NCBI GenBank assembly: GCA_010279815.1
Contig: QEOQ01000658.1
Coordinates: 98,520-113,329, forward strand
DNA: 14,810 bases
DNA from: Brachionus plicatilis
Lineage: Eukaryota; Rotifera; Eurotatoria; Ploima; Brachionidae
Reading direction: 5' to 3'
Shown here: one piece after another, positions 7,202 through 14,810 of the stretch
Numbering within the stretch: the stretch's first letter is position 1
Layout: the number at the start of each line of letters is the position of its first letter
The notes under the pieces: model-generated
Database searches by the model: none
Told to the model about the DNA's origin: nothing
Seen by the model: only the letters and a program-made list of their open reading frames with translations
Program-made: the position numbers and the translations under genes

Positions 7202-7299
7202 ATGATTTCATCTAAGATACTAAATTCGGTTAAATCAGCATTGAGCACTAGCAATCTGAAAGAATGCCGTATCCTTAAGCCTAGAACTCTTTTTCCAAT
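7202..7299 (+). CDS. NDUFAF3: NADH dehydrogenase complex I assembly factor 3, exon 1 (residues 1-33)
   Basis: Encodes MISSKILNSVKSALSTSN and on to the split codon 33. This is a basic, Ser-rich, acid-free opening typical of a mitochondrial presequence. Donor AAT|GTAAGT at 7300 is a perfect consensus and leaves two bases of a codon. The start codon directly follows CTTCACTAG, an acceptor-like AG, so the mRNA 5' end could be spliced immediately before the ATG. The ATG lies 294 bases after the HMG-CoA synthase stop. The N-terminus is the least conserved part of the family, so an additional upstream exon cannot be excluded. Confidence 0.75.
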
Positions 7300-7358
7300 G
7301 TAAGTAGGCATTTTGTGAATATTTTGAATTTTTTTTATTTAATTCTAAAAATATGAAG

Positions 7359-7612
7359 AACTTGGCGCAATCAAGGAGATCTAACAGGCACTAGCTACAC
7401 CAAAACAAGCATTCAAAAGTTTTCTCCAGAAGAGGGAATTCCACTTCAAATTACTTCATATAATGAAAATGGTTTCACATTAAATCAAAACATTCGTGTT
7501 TTTGGACCCATGATTATTTTTCCTAAAACCATTTACAGCTGGAATATTGCCGACATCGATGAAATAAATGAAAAATCTCTTTTGCTATTTAAGATGCTTG
7601 ATCCAAAAATTG
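7359..7612 (+). CDS. NDUFAF3: NDUFAF3, exon 2 (residues 33-118)
   Basis: Follows a 59-base intron (7300-7358, acceptor ATATGAAG, rather poor in pyrimidines). It contains the first half of the Mth938/DUF498 domain: ITSYNENGFTLNQNIRVFG (~64-82), then FPKTIYSWNIADIDEI and LFKMLDPKI. This lines up with the human NDUFAF3 stretches around SYNSRGFMINGNRVLGP and WNVGSHQDIT. NDUFAF3 works with NDUFAF4 on early membrane-arm and Q-module intermediates of mitochondrial complex I. The exon ends after the first base of codon 118 (donor GTATAA at 7613). Confidence 0.9.
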
Positions 7613-7666
7613 GTATAAAATTCAATTTAAATATTTATTAATTTTGATAAAAAAAATTTTAATTAG

Positions 7667-7770
7667 ATGTTTTGGTAATTGGAACTGGAGACAAGTATTC
7701 AAAAATAAATCCAAGTGTACCCAAATGGTTAATTCAGAACAAGCTAAACAATTTTGAAATATTACCCACG
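7667..7770 (+). CDS. NDUFAF3: NDUFAF3, exon 3 (residues 118-152)
   Basis: Follows a 54-base intron (7613-7666, acceptor TTTTAATTAG). It encodes VLVIGTGDKYSKINPSV; the VIGTGD turn is the most conserved motif of the Mth938-fold family. The helix PKWLIQNKLNNFEILPT comes next. It ends in phase 0 at donor ACG|GTAATT (7771). Confidence 0.9.
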
Positions 7771-8163
7771 GTAATTTTTTTTTGTGTTTGTATACTTAGT
7801 CTTTTTCTAATTAAAAAAAAAAGATAATTTGGGGCCCGTCAAATTTACCATTAATTTGGGTTAAAAATTTATAAAAAGCTATTTGGTTATGTTTTTTTTA
7901 TCAAGAGTATCATGTTCATTTAAATCAAACTTGTTTGTAAAGCAACGTCATGATTATTTATTTATTAGTAGCGAGCTAATACTCCTTCTGATTGAAAACA
8001 TAAGAAAAAATATAATTTTAAATTTTAATTTAAATAAAGTTAAATAAAATAAAATCAAAAAAAAAAATAAATAAATAATCGAGTTTAGTATATTAATGAA
8101 CTTGACTGGATTGCATATATTTTTTTTTTTTAATAAGATAGTTAACATAGTGAAACTACATTT

Positions 8164-8194
8164 AGTCTCGCTCCGCAGGTCTCCTGCTGTAGCT
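8164..8194. repeat. GC-rich hairpin patch
   Basis: GCAGGTCTCCTGC (8175-8187) forms a five-base stem in an isolated GC-rich patch, TCTCGCTCCGCAGG onward. Read on the minus strand, it is a short hairpin followed by GGAGCGAGACTAA, which resembles a Helitron 3' end. The base after CTAA is A rather than the usual T, and no matching 5' end was found. Confidence 0.3.
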
Positions 8195-8524
8195 TATTAT
8201 TATTATAATTATTTAAAAAATCTCATGCTACATAAAATTAATTTATTCAAATATCGGTTTTAATAAATTAATTTTTTTTTCTAACGAAGGGTAAATGTTC
8301 TAACCATACTTTTAATTTATAGAAAAAATTTAATTTGTTCATACAACTGAGGAGATGAACCGTAAAATGGATTTTAAAATGTCTTGTAAGAAAAGCTAGT
8401 AATAAAATCAGTTTCTGATCTCTAAAAAAATCTAAATAAAATTTTAGTCTAAAATTAAGTTGAAATTTAGGATCTTGTAAATTTCTTAAGAAAAAAGAAT
8501 TTAAATTTCGTTTTAAATTCTTGA

Positions 8525-8771
8525 TTAAGATCTTAAAGTTTTCTTTACTCAAGTTTAAAACAATTAAAATAATATTAAAAACTTGATAAGATCTGGAATT
8601 TTACTAAAATTTTTTACTCTTTATGATTGATTTAAGATTTTTTAATATTTTTTGTAAGATCTTAATAAAAAAAAATAAGATAAAATTTCATTTAAGAAGT
8701 GTTCAAGATCAAATAATAAGATCTTGAATTGTTCTTATTAGCATTAAATTCAAGAAATATATGAAGATCTT
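8525..8771. repeat. Cluster of AAGATCTT palindromes
   Basis: AAGATCT or AAGATCTT occurs at 8527-8534 (within the 12-base palindrome TTAAGATCTTAA), 8588-8594, 8656-8663, 8718-8725 and 8764-8771, spaced about 46-68 bases apart. This is far denser than elsewhere in the window. It could be a decayed tandem repeat. Confidence 0.45.
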
Positions 8772-9389
8772 AAATTTATATATTTTTTATATATAGTTAG
8801 ATGTTAAAATTTAAATTTTAAATAAATTCAATATAAATTAATGATGTCCATCTCTTGAAAGATATATTTTCTCATTTCAAATATTTGGCCCAAATGTTAA
8901 ATTTCAATTCTGAAAATTCTTTGATTGAAAAAATAAAGGTAAAAGAGTCCCCATTTTGAGATCACTATTTTTTAAACTACTAAAGAATCTTTTTTAGTTT
9001 CATTAAACAAATTGCTTGATTAAAAAAGTGTTCAAATTCTTTTTTTAAAAAATTAAATTTAACAATTTTAATTTCATGTTTGTTATCGAATCTCAAAAAA
9101 TATAATCATAATTTATTTTGAAGAGAATTTTTTAAAATTATGCATTCAACTTTCATTAATAAAGATGAAATTAACCCCATAGAATCATACCATCGATTGT
9201 TTTATTCAATTTAACGGATAATAAAATTTTACTAAAAAATTTTTATTAAACCAATTAGAAAAAAAATTAAAAGGCTTTCGGCTTTGATATTTTACATTAT
9301 GAAAATATTGAATTTTAGATTATTGGTATTTACATTTATCTATCTATATCTATCGTTTATTTTTTAAATTTTGTTTTCAATTTTGTTCC

Positions 9390-9445
9390 GCTCTTCTAAC
9401 AATAAAAAAATTGAATTTTGTTAAACTTTTTATTGTAAGAAGAGC
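9390..9445. repeat. Short inverted repeat (19-base arms)
   Basis: GCTCTTCTAACAATAAAAA (9390-9408) pairs with 9427-9445 with one mismatch across an 18-base loop. It could form a strong hairpin in the intron RNA. I find no target duplication at its edges. Confidence 0.5.
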
Positions 9446-10296
9446 TAATTTTAAAATTATTAAAAACATTTTTGACATTAAATATAAAGTCTATGATTTG
9501 CTTCATGATTTTAAATGTATCTTGAATTATTTAAATATAAACCATAATAAAAATCAATTTTTCAAAAAGAAAATTTTTTTAAATTTAAGATTATATCCTA
9601 ATCTTATAAGACACTCATAACATTTCATTAAATTGAAAACTTCTTTAAATTTTCTTTAACTAAAAAAGGACAAAAATACTGAAAAAACTATGAATTTTTG
9701 ATTTAAATTTACCATTTTCCCGTTTTTTATAATGAAAATTTACGTAATATATACGTAAAATATACGTAAGATTTCATACTTTTTTTTTGATTTTTATTAG
9801 AATTTTTGGTATAGATGAGTCTTGTTAGCTTATTTTTGAGGCATGCATAATCGTATACATAAAGTGTATAATCGTATTCATAATATTTTTTTTTTATAAA
9901 AGTATACAAAATTATACAAAAAAATTATTAATTCTAAAATTTTGTACACGATTGTATTTTTACTTAGTTTAAAAAAAACACAAAATTTTATTTTTGCATT
10001 AACCAAAAACATATTTTTTTAATATCATAGACAAAAAAAATTTTAACTGAAAATTAACAGAGCTGAAATTACGAAAATAAATTTAAAAAATAAAATGGAA
10101 AGTGAATTTTTTTTTTTAATTTAATATACAAAAATAGGCTCAAAATTTAAATTAACTTGATAAAAATCTAGCTTGGCTCATTTAATAAGTTTTTCATAGC
10201 AGATTTATAAATTAAACGAGTTGTAAGCATTCTCATTATTATACTGTTTCAACTCTTCTCAAAGTTTTTTTTCAATCTAATCATTTTTATTTTAAG

Positions 10297-10512
10297 GAAA
10301 AAGCTATAAATGTTTTCAATTTTTTACTCGCTGAGAATCGGTTCGTTGCAGGCGCTTTTCTGCCGTCAGCCGTAATTCGAGAGGTTGATTTAAGCGTTAA
10401 ACGAGTATTTGAAGCTGCCAGCTTGTACAGAGAAATTGAAGATGAGAGTGAAAAGGCCGAAAAAACAAAAATCGAAGATAAAAATACCAAAAAAATAACC
10501 GATGAAAAATAA
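10297..10512 (+). CDS. NDUFAF3: NDUFAF3, exon 4 (residues 153-223)
   Basis: Opens in phase 0 after the acceptor at 10295-10296 and encodes AINVFNFLLAENRFVAGAF, matching the human NDUFAF3 segment around ATFNFLCHEGRVTGAALIP. The conserved domain ends near residue 180. A charged Glu/Lys tail (~190-223, for example REIEDESEKAEKTKIEDK) makes the protein 223 residues, about 40 longer than the human one. The stop TAA at 10510-10512 overlaps an AATAAA hexamer (10508-10513), which may serve as a poly(A) signal for an extremely short 3'-UTR. Confidence 0.88.
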   Translation, partial: EKAINVFNFLLAENRFVAGAFLPSAVIREVDLSVKRVFEAASLYREIEDESEKAEKTKIEDKNTKKITDEK

Positions 10513-10560
10513 ATATTAGTTTGAAAAATTAAAATTTTAAAAATGAATATTCTTAACTGA

Positions 10561-10593
10561 TTTTTTTCGATTATTGCCAATAATCGAAAAAAA
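10561..10593. repeat. Perfect 16-base-arm palindrome downstream of NDUFAF3
   Basis: TTTTTTTCGATTATTG (10561-10576), a one-base centre, then the exact inverted copy (10578-10593). It lies 49 bases after the NDUFAF3 stop codon. In RNA it would be a long hairpin at the gene end; in DNA it could be a cruciform or a small foldback relic. Confidence 0.75.
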
Positions 10594-11457
10594 TTCGGAA
10601 TTTTTTTGAATTTTTGTAGTCATTCTTGATTATTTATTTTTCTTTTTTGATTAAAATTTAGAATTTAGGAGATATTACAATGAAAATTTAACCTCAAAAC
10701 CGATATTTAGGCAAAATTCAAATGCATATTAAAAGTATAGTAAAAAAAGTTGACTTTTTTTACAATTAATTCTGAAAATTTAAGAAAAATCACTAATTAT
10801 GACACAAAAGACAGATGACTTGTAAAATGAATTTTGGTTGAAAAAAATGAATTCAAAGTTTTCTATAAAAATAAGTTACTCACACAAAAATTGAAAAAAA
10901 AATGTCTAATAACCAGGTTATTATTTAATACTTAAAGCAAGACACATTAATTTCTGTAGAAATGCTGTCAATTTTATACCAAAACTTAATATGGAAATAG
11001 ATTTAGATGAAAATTTCATTTAAAATTGGTACAAGTAGTAAGCTTAAATTTTTTGCCTAAAAGTTAGCATTGACAACTTTTCTTTTTTGGAAATTCTTTT
11101 CCCCTAAAGACTTATGATTAATATTTTCAAGCTCTGAATTGATTAATTGATATTTTTTTAGCAATATTTAAGCAAAATAATTGATAAACATTTCAGAACT
11201 AAACATGAATAAAATTTAAAAATAACAATAAATAGAAAATTTAGGAAAGAAAGTAACTAAAATAATTATTTTTTTGTTGAAATAATAAGAAATATGAAAA
11301 AAAAGGATTCTATTTTAAAAATTATCAATAATTATTATTTAAGATAGAGATAACTTATCATGATCATGCTCTAGATGATTTCACTTGTGCTATGAAATAA
11401 TTAATGAGAGTTCTATGAAAAAATTAAGGATGAACTCCGAAGTATATTAAATGTATA
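10594..11457. other. Intergenic AT-rich DNA, nothing recognised
   Basis: No open frame of convincing composition and no repeat pair was seen between the NDUFAF3 end and the retrotransposon remnant. Confidence 0.6.
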
Positions 11458-12490
11458 TTTTTTTTCCCTTATTCACTCCTTGTGGAGCATGAAGTTATTA
11501 CTTTTGATTTCCGCTCAATTCGATCTTTTGCCTTTAGCCTTGATTCTTCCCATGTCATTCCCATTTCGACGAGCTCTTTCGTGATTGTTGACCTCCATGT
11601 TACTGCTGGTCGTCCTACCTTACGTCGCCCTTGAGGTTTCCATTGAAGGGCTCTTTTTGGTATCCTTGTTTCTTTCAATCTAAGTACAGGCCCGAGGCAT
11701 CACAGTCTTTTGTTCTTAATGCATTGACTTAATGGCTCTGAATTTGTTCTTTTGTATAGGTCATCATTCGACAATGTCTTAAGCCAGTGTATCTCGGGAA
11801 TACTCCGCAGGCTTCCAGTGTGGAAGGCTTTTCCTGTCAGATTCACATTAGCGTTGTTCGCCAAATCTTACGTCTTCATATGCATATGTACTTCTATATT
11901 AGATATTAGCACCTCGCACTGACAGTTTTTTTCTTCATGTCGTAGTCAATCAGTATCAGGAATAGTGTCGGAGAGAGAATGCGCCCTTATCCAACTCCTG
12001 TACACATTTTGAAGCTCTCAGACTGTCCTTTGTCAGAATCTTGCCGTGACTCCGTCAATAGCAGAGGCTTTTCTGTTCCTCAGAACCGCTATCGTAGCTT
12101 CTATTTATTTTAGGCTTGGCACTTCGGTGCCAATATCGAGGTCAGTGCTAGCTAGTTCAGGTTTTAAAGACTCTCTAGGTTCTGGTCTATTTAGAACTTC
12201 TCTAAAGTGCTCAACCCATTTTTGCCCTTGTCCTTTTTAAGTTGTTAGGATACGACCTTCTTTGTCTTTTACTAATGTTGTTCTTTTCTGTGAAGAGCAA
12301 CATATCGAATTAGAATTAGTGATCTTGTATAGTTTATGTAGGTCCCCTTTTGAGCTGGCTTCTTCTGCTTCACTTTCAAAATGGTTTACCTAGTTCCTCT
12401 GATTACGCATTGTTCCTTTATTCACAAACCTATTCTTTATCCCATAAGATGCGTTTAATTTCTAGCGGATACGGTAAGATTTTGCTTGAC
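11458..12490 (-). mobile_element. 5'-truncated, internally deleted non-LTR retrotransposon (LINE) remnant
   Basis: The minus strand reads the second half of a LINE ORF2 in collinear blocks and ends with a stop codon, GGG and a run of eight A (11458-11465 on the plus strand as T), a typical LINE 3' end. The 5' boundary is an abrupt change to plain AT-rich sequence near 12490, as expected for incomplete reverse transcription. The endonuclease domain is absent. I found no convincing target duplication. The C-terminal signature suggests a family common in aquatic invertebrates; I do not assign the clade. Confidence 0.85.
11469..12480 (-). pseudogene. LINE ORF2 reverse transcriptase, decayed
   Basis: Minus-strand blocks, in order. 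About 12480-12190: KGDLHKLYKITNS, TTLVKDKEGRIL and KWVEHFREVLNRPEP, the linker and start of the RT domain. About 12190-12040: LASTDLDIGTEVPS and NRKASAIDGVTARF, RT motif 0/1. About 12010-11940: KMCTGV, a stop, then GRILSPTLFLILIDY, the motif normally GVRQGxxLSP. About 11840-11690: FHTGSLRSIPEIHW and NDDLYKRTNSEPLSQCI. At 11678-11469 an intact stretch: RIPKRALQWKPQGRRKVGRP through CSTRSE, the family C-terminus. There are several stops and frame changes. Both catalytic stretches, the first Asp region and the FADD box, are missing between blocks, so about 140 or more residues have been deleted at each gap. It cannot be active. Confidence 0.85.
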
Positions 12491-12668
12491 TTGACACACT
12501 TTTTATTTTTAATGTGTTTTTTTAAAACAAAATTTTTTAATTTTAAAAATTTAAATAAATGTAACTTAATGAATTATGAATATTTAAATCAATTTTTTCT
12601 TGCACGGAATCGGGGTTTGATTGATTGGAGTGCATGATTGGTTCTGTTAAGCTTGAATCTGACTGGTG
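12491..12668. other. Spacer between LINE remnant and MITE
   Basis: Part AT-rich. At about 12600-12668 the minus strand reads a protein-like HQSDSSLTEPIMHSNQSN, which could belong to either retrotransposon remnant. It is too short to assign. Confidence 0.3.
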
Positions 12669-12677
12669 CTCAAGTGC
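12669..12677 (+). repeat. Target-site duplication, left copy (CTCAAGTGC)
   Basis: Identical to 13041-13049 and directly adjoining the MITE ends. Confidence 0.88.
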
Positions 12678-13040
12678 GGTTTTGTGAAGTTCAGAACAAA
12701 AGAACAGAACAAATTGTAAAAAAATTAATTAACTTTTTTTCAAAAAGTTTAAAATTGATTCTGTGAATGCAGAATGGTGCAACATTCAAAGTTGCATCAA
12801 CTGTAAAAGTCTGCTAATGATGTGCAAAATCTCTGCAAAATGCCCCACGCTCGATTGTATTGAAATTTGATTTCTGCTAAACTCTGCAAATTTAGCAGAC
12901 CTTGATATTTGATGCAACATTGAATGTTGCACTAAGTTGCATTTACAGAATTAAGTTTAAACATTTAGAAAAAAAGTTATTCAATTTTTTTCACATTTTT
13001 TCTGTTCTTTTTGTTATTTTGTACTGAATTTCACAAAACC
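12678..13040. mobile_element. Foldback MITE with 9-base target duplication (Mutator/Merlin-like)
   Basis: A 363-base element made almost wholly of two inverted arms: 12678-12817 and 12892-13040 (about 140-149 bases, imperfect), separated by ~74 bases. Each end begins GGTTTTGTGAA when read inward. The 9-base sequence CTCAAGTGC flanks it exactly on both sides (12669-12677 and 13041-13049). It has no coding capacity, so it depends on a transposase elsewhere. Its termini differ from those of the 5150-6143 element, so it is a separate family with the same duplication length. The arms have internal structure (TGCAACATTCAAAGTTGCATC and the like). Confidence 0.88.
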
Positions 13041-13049
13041 CTCAAGTGC
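13041..13049 (+). repeat. Target-site duplication, right copy (CTCAAGTGC)
   Basis: Identical to 12669-12677; unmutated, suggesting a fairly recent insertion. Confidence 0.88.
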
Positions 13050-13055
13050 TTCTCT

Positions 13056-13110
13056 GACCTTTGTTGTTCTTTCTTTTTTTCTTTTTTTCTTATTATTATT
13101 TCAGGTAAGT
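13056..13110 (+). promoter_or_regulatory. Zero-length-exon (recursive) splice-site-like junction
   Basis: A long pyrimidine tract (about 13059-13100) ends in ATTTCAG, followed at once by GTAAGTGA. The AG|GT junction is at 13104/13105, with both halves close to consensus. This is the form of a recursive splice site. No plus-strand host gene is known here, so it may be coincidental. Confidence 0.25.
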
Positions 13111-13275
13111 GACGCATCAAAAGCTACTTTATGATCCTTTGCAGCAACTAACAAGGAACCGAAACAGGCCTATAGTTAGCTGTATCAAGTTTTGATCCTT
13201 TTTTATTTATTGGGCTTAAATTTGATTCTTTCCAGTTCGGTGATAATATCGGAAATAAGATTTTATACAATTTTC
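13101..13275 (-). pseudogene. Reverse-transcriptase fragment of a second LINE family
   Basis: One minus-strand frame reads PNWKESNLSPINKKGSKLD, then TANYRPVSVPC, a stop, LLQRIIK, a stop, LLMRHLPE. This is RT motif 1-2 of CR1/Jockey-like LINEs, normally of the form P-WK-a-vtPIfKKGsk-d-NYRPVSl. Two in-frame stops disable it, but no frameshift is seen within the block. The motif style differs from the remnant at 11458-12490, so it is a different family on the same strand. Its boundaries are unclear; the plus-strand pyrimidine tract truncates it at the left. Confidence 0.72.
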
Positions 13276-14810
13276 ATTTATCATTTACAAAACAAAATTT
13301 TTATTGCTGCTCTTTGTATTCTTTTATGCGTAAAATACCTAGTACATAATAATTAGTTTCATTTTTTTTACTATTTAGAAATGGACTCAAACATTCATCT
13401 GGTTCATAACATTCATAATTCAATTTAAAATATTTTAATCTTAAATATTTTTAAATATTCAAGAGTAGAAACAAATTGCGCAATGGTAATAAGATTTCTA
13501 ATAAGGAACCAAAAAAAAATACATTTGTTCAAAGTGGGAAATTAAATTTAAATTCAAGTTTTCTTTAAAGATCTTCAAAATTGGTGCAAGGTATTTCTGA
13601 CGAAATTAATTTAAAATTGTAGAGAACTATGTCGCTGAATATACTTTTTTGATAATAAAAGTGCCATATTTTTTATTGAATCTTATTTTTTGCTAAGAAT
13701 TTACAATGATGATAAAATCCATGTAAAAATTTTTAATTTTTTCCTTCGCCATGCAGTAGTAAAATTCTCTAATTTATATTTTCCAAACTGAAATTAGAAT
13801 ATTTAAAATCCTAGAAAGCTTTCGGCTTGTCATATTATTTTTATTTTTCATTTCATTTAAAAAAAAAAATAAAACCTTATTAAATTAGAAATAGCCATTT
13901 GAATCAATTTTATAGATTTTAATTGAATTTTTGATAGAAAAGATTTAATATATTAGCAAAAACATTCAAAATACTCAAAAACTATTAACTTTTTGAAAAT
14001 TTATTATGGTTTTTAATTTAAAAAAATTAAAACATAACATTTCAATTCTGAGGCCTTTTTTTATCTAATATTCTTCAATAAATCATTAATTACTTCTTTC
14101 TTTGAACATTTAAACTATTAAATCTAAGAAAAAATTCATATGACATTAATAATTTGAATGATTGGTAAAAAAGGATGGTCATTTTGTCTTCTATCATCGA
14201 GCCTTGGAGAAAATGTTGCTTTTCTCGTTTAAAAATTTTTTTTTATAAATTCTTCTAAGGAGTCAATTGGTAACAATTGGAAAGAAAATCGAATATGATC
14301 TAAAAACGAGTTTATTTTAATATTTAACCGAACGGAAACAGGTGAAAATACTTCGGTTTCATCTATTTAGAGCTAGTCATAAAATTTGCAATAAAAATCA
14401 ATACTTAAGTTAAGGACATTTTAATAATCTATTTTTCAATAAAATTTTAATTAATTAAAGCTTTTTATTATTTTTGAATAATTATGAAAATTTGAAAATT
14501 TTTTTATAAAATTTGTATTTTTATTAATTATCAATAAATGTGGAGTTGACCAGTCTCAATTGAGACAGGGTCACTAGACTGTTGACCAAAGAAACATTTT
14601 GTTTAAAGAAACGAAATTCAATCCGACTTTATAATTTTGATCATTAAATGATTGTGTTGTTGTAAGTAGCAATAAGCTTACAGTCATTTTTCATTTTAAT
14701 AGCTTTTTGCTTAGAATATATATTCTAGAAATCTGTTGAAATTAAAATACGATTAAACAATTTCTGATTTTTTTAGATAAAATCTTTCAAAATCTAGTTC
14801 AACATTTTAT
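13276..14810. other. AT-rich intergenic DNA, no gene recognised
   Basis: No convincing frame on either strand. Small features only: CAATTGG repeated twice near 14264-14280, and the symmetrical block at 14545-14587. The string GCTTTCGGCTT at about 13818 also occurs near 9274, possibly a shared dispersed repeat. Confidence 0.6.
14545..14587. repeat. GC-richer block with GTTGACC direct repeats and a 14-base palindrome
   Basis: GTTGACC occurs at 14545-14551 and 14581-14587. Between them lies the perfect palindrome GTCTCAATTGAGAC (14553-14566), and CAGTCT/AGACTG form an outer inverted pair. It stands out from the AT-rich surroundings. Confidence 0.55.

Larger units (their letters stand above)
7771..10296 (+). 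other. NDUFAF3 intron 3 (2.5 kb), AT-rich without recognisable genes
   Basis: Donor GTAATTTTT at 7771, acceptor TTTTTATTTTAAG ending at 10296. The several 60-94 codon open frames on both strands are Lys/Leu/Phe/Ile/Asn-rich and look like chance. Visible structure: a GGGGCCC patch near 7832, a GC-rich hairpin at 8164-8194, a run of AAGATCTT palindromes (8525-8771), an inverted repeat (9390-9445), and repeated ATATACGTAA units near 9745-9770. Confidence 0.8.

Noticed and set aside
8268..8552. 94-codon minus-strand frame in NDUFAF3 intron 3
   Set aside because: It is dominated by Lys, Leu, Phe, Asn and Ile, as random AT-rich DNA gives, has no good ATG, and shows no motif. The same applies to frames at 7954-8148, 9411-9620 and 9727-9909.
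10287..10580. 97-codon minus-strand frame over NDUFAF3 exon 4
   Set aside because: It is antisense to the conserved exon; its Ser/Leu richness reflects the Lys/Glu tail read backwards.
12046..12637. Plus-strand frames of 64 and 95 codons
   Set aside because: They are antisense to the LINE reverse-transcriptase remnant, which accounts for their better composition.
1..14810. CRISPR arrays, bacterial operons, riboswitches or ribosome-binding sites
   Set aside because: Spliced genes, AATAAA signals and LINE/piggyBac relics show eukaryotic nuclear DNA; no direct-repeat/spacer arrays were seen.

Overview
This is nuclear DNA from an AT-rich invertebrate animal. The three recognisable genes are metazoan, two short introns are 54-59 bases with GT-AG ends, and the spacers carry animal-type transposons and non-LTR retrotransposon remnants. 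Short introns, strong AT bias and closely packed genes would suit a monogonont rotifer such as Brachionus. That is inference; the sequence does not name the species.

Layout. Positions 2-103 may be the end of an upstream gene. Positions 311-1093 are a piggyBac-like element with TTAA ends that keeps only a transposase N-terminus on the minus strand. Three plus-strand genes follow in tandem. The first is RBFA (1267-2250, one exon), a mitochondrial ribosome-maturation factor. The second is cytosolic-type HMG-CoA synthase (exons 2578-3533 and 6334-6907). The third is NDUFAF3 (exons 7202-7299, 7359-7612, 7667-7770 and 10297-10512), a complex I assembly factor.

The 2.8 kb HMG-CoA synthase intron holds a 41-base minisatellite, a candidate minus-strand exon (4815-5133), and a 994-base element with ~205-base inverted arms and a 9-base target duplication (5150-6143). 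The 2.5 kb last intron of NDUFAF3 is mostly featureless AT-rich DNA with a few small symmetrical motifs.

From about 11.46 kb the window is a transposon graveyard. It holds a minus-strand non-LTR retrotransposon remnant (11458-12490) and a 363-base foldback MITE with a 9-base duplication (12678-13040). A second, different reverse-transcriptase fragment follows (about 13101-13275). No gene was found from 13.3 kb to the end.

Two of the three genes serve mitochondrial biogenesis (small-subunit assembly and complex I assembly); the third commits acetyl-CoA to the mevalonate pathway. They share a strand and lie about 300 bases apart. RBFA and NDUFAF3 have splice-acceptor-like AGs just before their start codons, which allows a trans-spliced operon-like arrangement. 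That is a hypothesis only. No complete novel defence or enzymatic system is visible. The most novel leads are the two 9-base-duplication transposon families, the possible nested exon, and a recursive-splice-like junction at 13104/13105.
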